Assembly: GCA_038501625.1 (NCBI GenBank)
Contig: JAZAYU010000079.1
Coordinates: 248,001 to 312,000 of the forward strand
Source of the DNA: Corbicula japonica
Lineage: Eukaryota > Mollusca > Bivalvia > Venerida > Cyrenidae
DNA length: 64,000 nt
Reading direction: 5' to 3'
A program made the position numbers and the translations under genes. The stretch's first letter is position 1, and each line of letters opens with the position of its first letter. Under the pieces are notes generated by a model, which ran no database searches, was not told where the DNA came from, and saw nothing but the letters and a program-made list of their open reading frames with translations. Shown here piece by piece: positions 24,701 to 36,263 of the stretch.

Positions 24701-27700
24701 ACTCAATATTTTCAGTAAACAGTACAATTTTGATCCATCCCAAACAATGGTATGCATATGGCGGTGAACATATAAGCTTAAGTGCGGTATTTTCAGATTA
24801 ATATCATTCCGTGTTCAGCGTATGGTTCCCAAATAAAACAATAGTTATGCCATAAACAGGACAACAATGGGCGGAACTAAATAGAATAGAATTTTGACAG
24901 GAGATCTTAGAATATAAATCCTGCATATCACAAGACAACGCGAAAGGCGAAATTTAAAAAGCAGAAAGTGTATCCCTCGGGTGACTGAACAATATCCAAA
25001 TCTAAATTGGCTGCTTTCAAAATCCTGTAATTTCGGCTACGTTTATGTATGAATGAAACATCAGCAGTTATGTTTCTGACATATTTATAATAAAATAAAT
25101 AAATAATAACAATAATAATAATAATAATTATTATTATAGTAGTAATAATAATAATGATGATGATGCTGATGATGAAACGATGTCAGATTTGTAAGCAATA
25201 AATGACTCAATCGACAAAGAATCGATAACTTTGATTTACTGATATGCCTTATCGTACATGCATTTTAATATGTAAAACAATGAAGCCCACAACATACAGC
25301 ATGCCGTGTTTAATAAAAGTAACATTAAATCAATTTTAAATGTAAGTTTGAAACTTAAGCATTGTCAAATCTATGCAATTCAGTAACACTTACCATATCT
25401 TTAACACCTTTAGCAATTTGCGCCACATCTTTTTCTTTCTCTTGTAATAATTCGCGTGTATTTGAATTTCCTTTTTCCTTCATCCATTCTAAATAAAAAT
25501 CAAATATTTTGGTCAATTAACAAATCTTTACAATAAATATTTTCTCTTCGCTCAAATTTACATAGAAAAGGGAAAAAGGTAAATAAAAAATACAGAAGCC
25601 ATGTTACACATGGTTAATCCCCCCGCCGGAAAAAAGTTACCTGAAGGTTGTACTTTCGTATAATTTACCTGGAGAGGAAATCCTTTTAAGTTTTGGAGTC
25701 AAGCTACGGACAAAATTTATCAAGTAATTCTGATAAAGTGGAATATCTCTACAGTAGTTTTTGAGTTAAGCTCTGGAAAAAATTTATCAAGTAAATATGA
25801 TAAAGAGGAATAACTCTAAAAATAGGCACGGTAGAGTTATTGTTCTTGCCCTCTGCACTTCCTACCAATGTGCTCTGTCAGTGTATGAAATTTGAATAAA
25901 ATCCCTCAAGTAGTTTTGGAGTTATGCTCCGGACAAAATTTATCAAGTAAATATGATAAAAGGGAATAACTATAAAAATAGGCAAGGTAGAGTTATTGTT
26001 CTTGCACATTGCACTACCTACCAATGTGCTCTGTCAGAGTATGAAGTTTGAATAAAATCTCTCAGGTAGTTTTGGACTTACGCTCCGGACAAAATTTATC
26101 ATGTTAATATTATAAAGGGGAATAACTCTAAAAATAGGAAAGGTAGAGTTATTGTTCTTGCACACTGCACTACCTACCAATGTGCTCTGTCAGTGTATGA
26201 AGTTTGAATAAAATCCCTCCAGTAGTTTTGGACTTATGCTCCGGACAAAATTGTTTCGGACGGACGCACGGACGCACAGACGCACGGACGCACAGACGCA
26301 CGGACGAAAGGCATTTCTAATATCCCCGGCCAAAAAGTAGAGAGGAAAAGAGAGCATATGTTAAAATATGAAAACCCTTCGACCAGTCACTGCCACTACG
26401 GTAAACCCCCAGTAAAACTGCTTCTAGGCTGGATTAACCTGAAACTGGTCACATGAACAAACAAGTACACTTTGTCTTGGTGAATTAACTCCAACCCACC
26501 GGTCAATTCGACAATGTTGTATAATAAGCACAAAAACATAAACAAATAAGAATCTTACGTCATTTCAAATAGATGAAAAGGGAACTTTGAAAGCCATCGA
26601 ACACAACAAATATGAAAATATTGCAGGCTCGGTTTGATTGAGCCTGTTCATGGACAGTAATGGAAATGCAAATAACTGCCCACACCGCCTAGCCCCGGGT
26701 TGAGCGCAACTCAAAATTTACACCGATAAACAGTACAAATTTGACCATCCCAAACGATGGTGTGCATATGGCGGTGAACACTGAACCTTCAATGTGGTAT
26801 TTTTAGATTAATACCATTCCATGTTCAGCGGCGTATGGTCCCCAGATAAAAGAATGTGTTTGCCCTAAACGAGAAAACAATGGCGGAATTAAACAGAATA
26901 GAATTTTGACAGGGAATCTTAGAGTATAAATCCTGCATATCACAGACAACGCCAAAGGCAAAATTAAAACGCAGGAAGTATATCATTGGGGGTGATTGAA
27001 CAATATCCGAATCAATATTGGCTGTGAATTGAAACCACCCATCTCAAAACTGACCGAAATATTAAAACAAGGTAATTTTAGAAGTACTATTAACAAAGTA
27101 CATACGTATCGTGCTCAACGACCTTCAAATGACGTCATTGATAACAGCACTGATTGCATGAACGGGGAGACTTTTGCAGCCGCCACACGGCACAAACAAC
27201 GCTACTGTGATATTGAAATAGATGAAAAGGGAACTTTGAAAGCCATCGAACACGACAAATATGAAAATATTGCAGGCTCGGTTTGATTGAGCTTGTCCAT
27301 GGACAGTAATGGAAATGCCAATAACTGCCCACGCCGCCTAGCCCCGGGTTGAGCGCAACTCAATATTTACACCAATAAAAAGGTGAAATATGCATATCAG
27401 GAATCGCCACATTCAGAAAAAACAGCCTCCCCACACAGTCAAGAAGAAGAGAGGGAGAGAGCATGGTTTATAAAATGATCAGTTTCAAAAGAGACACCAC
27501 TAACAATTAACAAAAATGAGAACCCGAGGGGTTACCGCCTTGGAACGGTCAGTGGCAAATCAAATTGCCACTGGGGGTTTAAACCAGGTTCTAGGGTGCA
27601 CCAACCTCACACTTGCCCCAACAGGTTCTCATATCACAAAACAAATACACGTTGTCTTGGTGAAACAACTCCAACCCACTTATTGGCTAAACAATGTTGC

Positions 27701-30700
27701 ATGCAAAAGCACACAAACATATAAAACATAAGAATCTAATAGCATTGAAAAGCCAAAGGGCGGGTACTCAATGATCTTACAGAGACCAGAGCTCCTGGAG
27801 TAAAATCAGCAAGAACACGATGACAGGGATAAAAGAAAGAAATCGAGCTTCTAGGTTCTTTTAAGAAAAGATTTCCCCATAAACCTTCATAAACTCTTAA
27901 ACCCCTGCCACCGTCGTGCAACCAAAGAGGTAAGCATAATGATCAACTGTAGAAGGGTTAATCACCAGGCATGCAGAGCGCTGTAAAATATCATGTTGGT
28001 AACCTTTCTTTTTAAATTTACAGATGGTTTTTACGAATAACCGGGAGAAATTAACATGGCCCTTTATCTTCTTAAGTTTATAAATTAAATCTCCATAAAA
28101 AACTGGCTGTGAAATACCTTGTTGCAATAGTGATTTTAAACTGCACCTGTATTTATGAATTAGATCTGGGTATCGACGATAAAACTTGCAAAATGTTTTC
28201 CTTAATTTGTGATACCGATAACCTTGTTTTAAAAGTTTTTCTGTAATGCAAAGATTACGTTCATTGAAATCATTAATATCGTTGCAAGCTCTTGAAAAGC
28301 GAACAAGCTGTGAAATATAAACCCCGTAAGATGTTGCACGGGGAACATCGCCGTCTAAAAACGGAAAATTTACTATATTAAAATTAAAATCATCTCTTTT
28401 ATCATATATTTTAGTCGTGACATAACCATTTTCAATTGACAGATTTAGATCGAGAAAGTTTGCTTGCTTTTCTGAAGTGTTTGCTTTATTAAGTTGTAAT
28501 TCTTTAGGGTAGATCTTATTAACCAGTAATGAAAAATGGTTATTATCTATATTTAATAAATCATCAAGGTACCTCGAGGTGTTGTTAAAAGCTGTAATAA
28601 TATCATCTTGATGTTCAGTAGAAAGAGATAACATAAAGTCTCTTTCATAACAGTATAAAAACAGATCAGCAACAAGGGGTGCACAATTAGTACCCATCGG
28701 GATGCCTATTACTTGTTTATAAATAGAGATACCGAATCTAACATAAATATAGTACAATTTTGACCATCCCAAACGATGATGTGCATATGGCGGTGAACAT
28801 TGAACCTTCAATGTGGTATTTTCAGATTAATACCATTCCATGTTCAGCACAATGGTAGAAATTAAAGAAACAGGTCAGGCGAAACATTATTCGAATTTGT
28901 GTATTCCAGCCATTGTTAAGGGAACTCCAATCTAAACTTCATTTTCTTTTTTTTTTGGTTACATTTCGAAAAAAAAATCTTATTTCAATGGAGAACAACT
29001 ACGATTGAAAACTATTAATTTTAAAATGCAAATGCAAAAAAAACAGAGTTATGGGCCAGACATTTATTTTTTCAAAATAACTTGAAAATATTGCTCTTAT
29101 AAATCAAAATCCAAACACATAGTCAATGTTTAAAAAGTGATTTTGAAATAATAACACTGGTTGGCCCTAGAGGGAACATTGAACTGGATATTGTCATTAA
29201 TTATTTTGGATTTATTTGAGTGGAAAATGCTTTATTTTGACACCCGGATTAGACAACATAGCAGGTACCACATTTTATTACTTTTCTAACAAAATTCTTT
29301 TTTTTTCAATTTTTGTCTCCTGTTATTATTAATATTCATCTGTTTGTAACAACATAATAACAGTTTGTTTGGAAATTGTTGAAAAAAATGATAATTTAAT
29401 TTTCACAGCTCATCATTAGTAAAACTGTATTATCAGCAAGTATGAATTACCTTAATCGGAATTGCATGGCTGTCGACGTACGGTTCAGGTTCGCTCCCCA
29501 GTAGAGGTAATATCATTTAATATCTTCATGCAATGGAAAGGCTTGCCTGATTATCAGGTGATTACCTTAAAATACAGTAAAACTTCGAAAACTCGAATAT
29601 TCAGCGGGGTTATGAAAATGTTCGAGTTTTCCATGGTTCTCGAGTTTTCGATGCTTTTCTTTATGAGGTCCGATTTGTTTTCAGTAAAGTCGTATAAACA
29701 CATGTTTGTGACCTTGTTGTTGATTACGTTATCGGATTATCATTTAAATTTTAAATGATTAATTTGACACTGTATTTTATTAAATCATTGTATCTGTTTA
29801 AAAAGAGTTTTGATGTATTTTTCATGAAAACGGCTTTTTAAACATTTCTTGTTGGAATTGTTCGAGAACAGTTATACTTTACAAACTGTGCGTCGTTATT
29901 GGTTCATACGCATGTTAAAATTACAAGGTCCCATCAAAATACAAAAATAAAAAATTCCTCCTTTCATATTCTTTTATTTGATATAAAATAATCCTAATTA
30001 AATTCTCATTATTTTTATAATCTAAAATAAATATTAAAATATCAGTTTTGATTTTGTTCAGTAAAAGCATGTTTATTTGGATTTCATTTGCCAGAGTCTA
30101 TCCTACTTCTGTCAAAATAATGTAAAGATTTCAAATAATACAGAAACATATTTTGACTTAGAAACCGAATGTAGAAGTAAAAATTACCTCTCTCACATTT
30201 CTGAAAAACCCTGCATTAGTTTGACAAATCGCCACAAGAAAATGAAAATTAGTGTATACTGTCAGTATGTATTGATAATGAGTTATATTGGGTTAGAGTT
30301 ATTTTGCAAACGACATTTCGCTTTGTTAAAGGATGAGCTTAGAAATTAGATAATTATTTTTAATCTTAACTCTGCGTACAAGTGTTAATACTGTCACATA
30401 TTAAAACAGCTCTTCACAAAATGAATTTATTGTAGGCATTTTTTGTAAGGTGAAACGTGCCTATCAGGTATCACCACACTCAGATAACACAGCCTCCCCA
30501 CGCGGCGAAAAAGTAGAGAGGAAAAGAGAGCATGTGTTTAAAAAAATATAAATTTCAAATTCGAAACCACAAACAATTAACGAGCTTTTCGCCTTGGAAC
30601 GGTCAATGGCAAAATAATTTTCCACTAGGGGTTTAAACCAGAATCTAATTTGCACCAACCTCACACTTGCCCCAACGGGTTCTCATATGAACAAACAAGA

Positions 30701-30781
30701 ACAAGTTGTCTTGTTGAAATAACTCAAATCCACCTCAGGTCAACAATGTTGCATGCCAAAGCACACACACACACACACACA

Positions 30782-30812
<31 letters not shown>

Positions 30813-33800
30813 TCGCACGCACGCACGCACGCACACACACACAAATAAAACATTAGAAGCGTATAGCACAGCACAGCAAACGGACGGGAACTCAATGATC
30901 GAGACCCTGCAATCGTCATGTAACCAAAGAGGTGCATAATGATCAACTGTAGCCGTCTTAAAAGGGAAAATCTAGAACATTGAAACTAAAAACACCTATT
31001 TCATCATATATTTTAGTAGTGACGTAACCATTTTCAATGAAAAGATCTATATCAAGTAACTTCGCTTGCTTTTTAAAAAAAAAAGTTTTCGCCTTTATTA
31101 GTTGTGGTTCATCATAAATTGTAGTAACTACATATAGAAATAGGTTATTATTTATATTCAATAAATTATCAAGGTCCCTAGATGTGTTGTTAAAGGCAGT
31201 AATAATGTCATCTTGATGTTCGGTAGAAACAGATCATATAAAGTCTCCTTCATAAAAGTATAAAAAAAAACAACTTATCAGCAACAAGGGGTGCACAATG
31301 AGTACCCACTGGGATGCCTATTTCTTGTCTATCAGACCAAACATTGACTTGGAATCTGATCACCAAGGGCATTTCCTGAAAATTTCTTTTTTAAAATAAA
31401 GGAATAGATTTTATTGACCTTCCAAGTACACTTAAAGATTGTTGAATCGGCAATACCTAATTATTTCAAGAATTCTGAAACACCCATCGTTTGTTATAAA
31501 TACAACACGCCAACTAGAAACACAATTTTCAATTATTGATCCGGGGGTAGGACGTTGCACTGCTTCCAAAGATAGTTAAGCGAGGACAATGTTGCATTGG
31601 GATAAAAATGGCGGTTTAGTCGGCCTTTTTTTAAAATAAAAAAGGATTTATTTTGCAAGGTAAATGCCTTCATACTATATTTAATTTAAAATCTATCTGT
31701 GCATTCTGTGACCAGATGTCTAAGGTACCCTCGACACTTTGTTTCAGGAACGCAGATTTTGTAACAAACAAGTTTTTGAAGGTTTCATACTCTTTAGGTA
31801 ATGTAAACACGCCAAAAATATGGTAGTTTAGGATGATTTTCAGACATCTGGGCACTACCGGTTCAGTAAAGTTATCCAGGTAACGCCAAAAGGGAATGTC
31901 CCAATCCTCGAATGCCAGATAATGGCATGTCCTGTTTTCTTTCGAGCATGGGGGTTGCTAATTGGGGTTTACATTACCTAAACTGTATAAAACCGTCAAT
32001 AATTTTTTGTTGCAAAATCTGCGTTCGTGAAACAAAGTCTCGAGAATACCTTAAGCATCTGGTCTCAGAATGCACAGGGTGGATTTTAAATTTAATATAG
32101 TATAAAGGCACTTACCCTGCAAAAAACATTTATTTACAAAATAGGCCGACTAAACCGCCATTTTTATCCCAATGCAACACTGTCCTCACTTAACTATTTT
32201 CTAAAGCAGTGCCACGTCCTACCCCCTGAAATCAAATATGTCAATATCAGGATTTTTAGTTAAGTTGCCTTCTTGATAGATATTGTCATTTAAACCAAGT
32301 CAGTACGGCGTTTGATGTTTCTGAATCCATTCATTTTCCCCAAAAAATCTTGCTTAAGTTTTACATGCTCTTTAAGCACTGTTATCGAATGAAAGTTTTT
32401 GTACAGGTTAAATGGAAATTTTTTTTGTTGCCTGATTGTTTGAAATGTTTATATGAAATGTTTTGAACTTAAGCCATCTTTGCTCTTTAAAATGTTTGCC
32501 TCCCCTTGAGCCGATGCTCGCAATCGTGAAGAAAACCAATACATACCTCCTTTTCGTTTTTAAGTATTGGGTTTGTCACAAGTCTACCTTCATTGTACCA
32601 ACTTTTCGGGAAGGGCATCCATTCCTGAAACAGAAGATATCGTTGTAATTTGCAGAATTAAAATTAAAAAACACATGGAAAATAAAATAATAACAAATAA
32701 TTCATTTTTGGAAAATCGGTATATTTAGTGCTGAAGCGCAAGAAGAACGTCATGCAGTTATCTTCAAATTTGAAAACATCTCCAAAACTCGAAATCGAAG
32801 TAGCTCAGCTTTAGCTCCGCTAAGTGCGTATGTTTGATTGCGACTGATTACAAATTGACTCGCATGAACGAATACGAACTAAGGACTTGAGAAAACAATA
32901 CAACTGTCCACGTATCAAACTGATTGATCCCTATAAATCATTGACACTACTAGCGTAATGCCTGATTCTGCATATACTTATAAAGAGACATTTACCTTTG
33001 AGCCCGAGTCTTTCAAGTAGAATCGCATTCCACTCTGATAAATACACTGAAATTCCTTTCCACTGCGGTGATAAAATGTCTCAAAGACAACGTCGTCATC
33101 TTTCTGTAAATAAAAGAAAAACATCTATTGTATCGATTAGATCATATAATAAGATTTTGTAAAATAATTTTATTTCGATCGATACATTATCTGCTTTTGC
33201 CCAACCTTACTTTTGTTTTCGTAGAATAGGCTCTAAACGTTTAGTTATATTTTCCTTTCAAAACGCTCATTCGAGATCGAAGCGGAAATACTTACAACAT
33301 TATTTTATACTGTCATTTATTCGATGTTCACTTATCAACTTTTAAAAAAGGACTTGTAAGTAAACAAGTTTTTTTTTCAAGTGAAAGATTTCATTTAAAT
33401 ATTAGTCAACGGCAGTAAGAGAAGCATTCTGTGTAACTAATTAATTAAATCTATTCAACTCTCACATTGCTTAGTATATTTTGTTTGAAGACATGTTTAA
33501 AAATGTTGGTGTACCACAGATTCTTTCAAACAGGCTGTCTAGTTCGGCCTATTCTCCGAACAAATTAAGAGAATCTATTTAATCTACCAACAAACTTCTT
33601 TCCCGAAGAAACTGTCAGGGTTTACGAGAATTGGTTGGGGTTGTCTCGGTTAGCTCAATTGGTTGCGTCGTCGGAATTGCAGGGCTAGGCGCATTCGCCG
33701 TGACGGTGCGGGTTCGCTCCCAGGTAGTCAGAATCATTTATAATAAAATCCGTCGTGAAATCCTAACGGACAAAATCAGTAAATTTGCAGCAATTAAAAT

Positions 33801-36196
33801 CTTTTACTTAAAATTGTCATAACTTTGCATTTTCATTACTGTCCATGAACAAGCTCAATCTAACCAGCCTTCAATATTTTCAAATTTGTCGTTTTCGGTG
33901 GCTTTCAAATTTCCCTTTTTATCTCTTTCAAAATAGAATCAGTATTGAGCAATAAAGATAAAACTCCTGTCTTAAATGCTCAAAACATTATATAAAGCTA
34001 GTTTTATTTTCAACTCTAGTTTTTTCTTAGGAACTTAATAATCCATACTCTCAACATTTTGTCTTACGGCCATAAATGAAAATTGAATTAGGTGTTGAGA
34101 AAAGGTTATGGAATCACTGTCGAAAAATCTATTTAGTTCTATCAAAAACTCAGGTGACAATTTAAAGAAACTTAAATCAAAAAATATTCAGGCTTTGTCA
34201 CCTAACGATTGTTCCACATTGAACGATTCACTTCATCATAATTTAATATTTTTATTTAATTTCGGACCTAATTCACCTGTATCATTAAAGAAAAAACGTT
34301 TGCAAACGAAATAAAACCTTGTTTGTACTGAATATAGAGTTTGTTTACAGTTGGTTGTTAGAATAATTAAACTTTAAAGACTTGTCAAGATCGAATTGAG
34401 TCGCTTATTTTCTTACTGGATAAGATTTATGTAAGATAATTAGATAATAGTAAACAAGTCTACTATAATGAGTATTATTGTCCAACAACATCGACCTGGC
34501 ACTCTTGAATTTGACCCTGTAGTCGGTATATTTCGTAAACTTTACGATCTATATTTAAATCGATTTGTTATGTATAACCAATTTTAATAAGCTACAAAAG
34601 GTAAACTCGTGGGTTCGAATTAATGTTTTAGTCACTTTTGTTTGTTTTATTTTAGTTTTAAAATTTCCATTCTTTTAAAACTCGTATAGACTGTTATTTT
34701 TCTGTGTAAACTACCGGTGTAGTGTGAAGTATTTTATAACTGAATATTTTGCGTGTATGGGCTAAAGTAAAATGCATTTATAGCCTATACGGTTGCATAA
34801 TGTCACAATTAAAATTGTAGAAAAAACACTATTCAAAGGGTATTCTAAAACCAGATGTACGAGTAGTTAAACGATTTCAAATGATTTTTTTACAAGTAAA
34901 AAAAAATGTGTATTTTTAAAAAAAATAATGTTTGTAAGGATTTAAACCAGAGACCATCAGATCCGTAGTCCGGCATGTATACCAATACACCACAACTCAC
35001 TGACGTTCGGAGTGAACAATTACATCAATTTGTTCTCTGGTTACATGTATGTACCAGTGTTTTTCCTATGACCTTTACGAAATTTAATGAGGTGCCAGGT
35101 CAATATTGTTGGACAATAATTGTGCAAACAATTCAGAAACCACAAAAACTTTCTTGGTCTGATTTTTTCCATTGAAAATTGTAAGTTTTCCATTTTAGAC
35201 GTTGATGTCTTAAGGGGTTTATATTTCATAGTTTGTTCGTTTTTCCAGAGCTGGTTGCAATGTTAACATTTTAAATGAACGTAATGTTTGCATTACAGAA
35301 AAATAATTGATGATATTTTCCAAGTATTAAGTTAATAGGACAAGTACTTTCAAAGTTATGGGCAACATAGTTTCATATTGAAGCCATTTGTAGGGGACAT
35401 AACTCGAAAAATAGTGAAACAGGAGTTATTATTCATGTCGTCACAAATGGAAAATAACTTTTGAAGTTTAAGGCAACACTAAGTTCCATTTAAAAGTCAC
35501 TTGAAAGGGTCAAAACTCTTAAAATAGTAAATCAGGATTAATCGCGCTTGTTTTTATATGTTAATGGAGATAATCACTGGCGCTTGACCAGCCGCCCCAC
35601 CCCCTGCCAACCCTTACTAATACGCCTTTTTTAAAAAAAAAAATGGTGTCAAGTCACTAATATCATTCCATTCTATCAAAATATGCGAAAATACACCGTC
35701 AAAATCGTATTCTAAAAAAATATATTTCTATGTATAAAATTGAATAATGGTCAGGAACGGCTCCAGACCCTACCCCCGTTCGAGAGGCTGTTTTTCCTAC
35801 AATACGGCGGGTTCTAGCCTGACAGCTGTTTGGTGCAACGCAACAGGGTCTGATCTAACAGTAAATGTCAAAAAGTCTCACCAAAAGCTCGAAATACGCG
35901 TAATATTTAACAGAAAACGGCCTCCGAAATGCAGGTTATTTTTTCATAGATTCTTCTCCACCGTACGACTTCCGGAAATCCCCGACGCTTTTGTTCGGAG
36001 AATTATTGACTTAGTCCGGGAAATACTTTGCACACAAATCGTTCGACCAATCAGAACGCTTCTAACAAAAGCGTCGGGGATTTCTGGAAGTTTTTATAAC
36101 AAGTACATTTAAAGTTATAAAAAAGAGTAAAATATGCATATCAGGAATCGCCACACTCACAAAACACAGCCTCCCCACGCAGCGAAAAAGAAGAGA

Positions 36197-36263
<67 letters not shown>

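Larger units (their letters stand above)
26571..28850 (-). repeat. R repeat, two consecutive units interrupted by a P insertion
   Basis: Unit 1 is 26,571-27,216 (646 bp). Unit 2 starts at 27,217 with the same gatgaaaagggaactttgaa and continues to acaccaataaa at about 27,380. It resumes at 28,750 with agtacaattttgaccatccc and goes on to 28,850 (accattccatgttcagc). So R exists head to tail, and P inserted into the second unit. Confidence 0.85.
29450..31535. repeat. Dispersed duplication, copy 1 (pairs with 60,950-63,135)
   Basis: Shared from SINE (ggaattgcatggctgtcg) through unique DNA (aaaatatcagttttgatttt, aaccgaatgta, gcgtacaagtgttaat) and a P copy to the inverted RT piece (ctattggaatctgatcacca-like junction). 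Copy 1 has ~450 bp extra at 29,577-30,028, starting acagtaaaacttcgaaaact. Flanking unique sequence is duplicated along with the transposons, which marks a segmental event. Confidence 0.85.

Noticed and set aside
25150..25190. CTGATGA...GAAAC words as a hammerhead ribozyme core
   Set aside because: They are part of a GAT microsatellite and lack room for stem II; no flanking stems I and III.
35747..36112. 121-residue plus-strand frame
   Set aside because: Half of it is the 126-bp inverted repeat at 35,969-36,094; no recognised domain.
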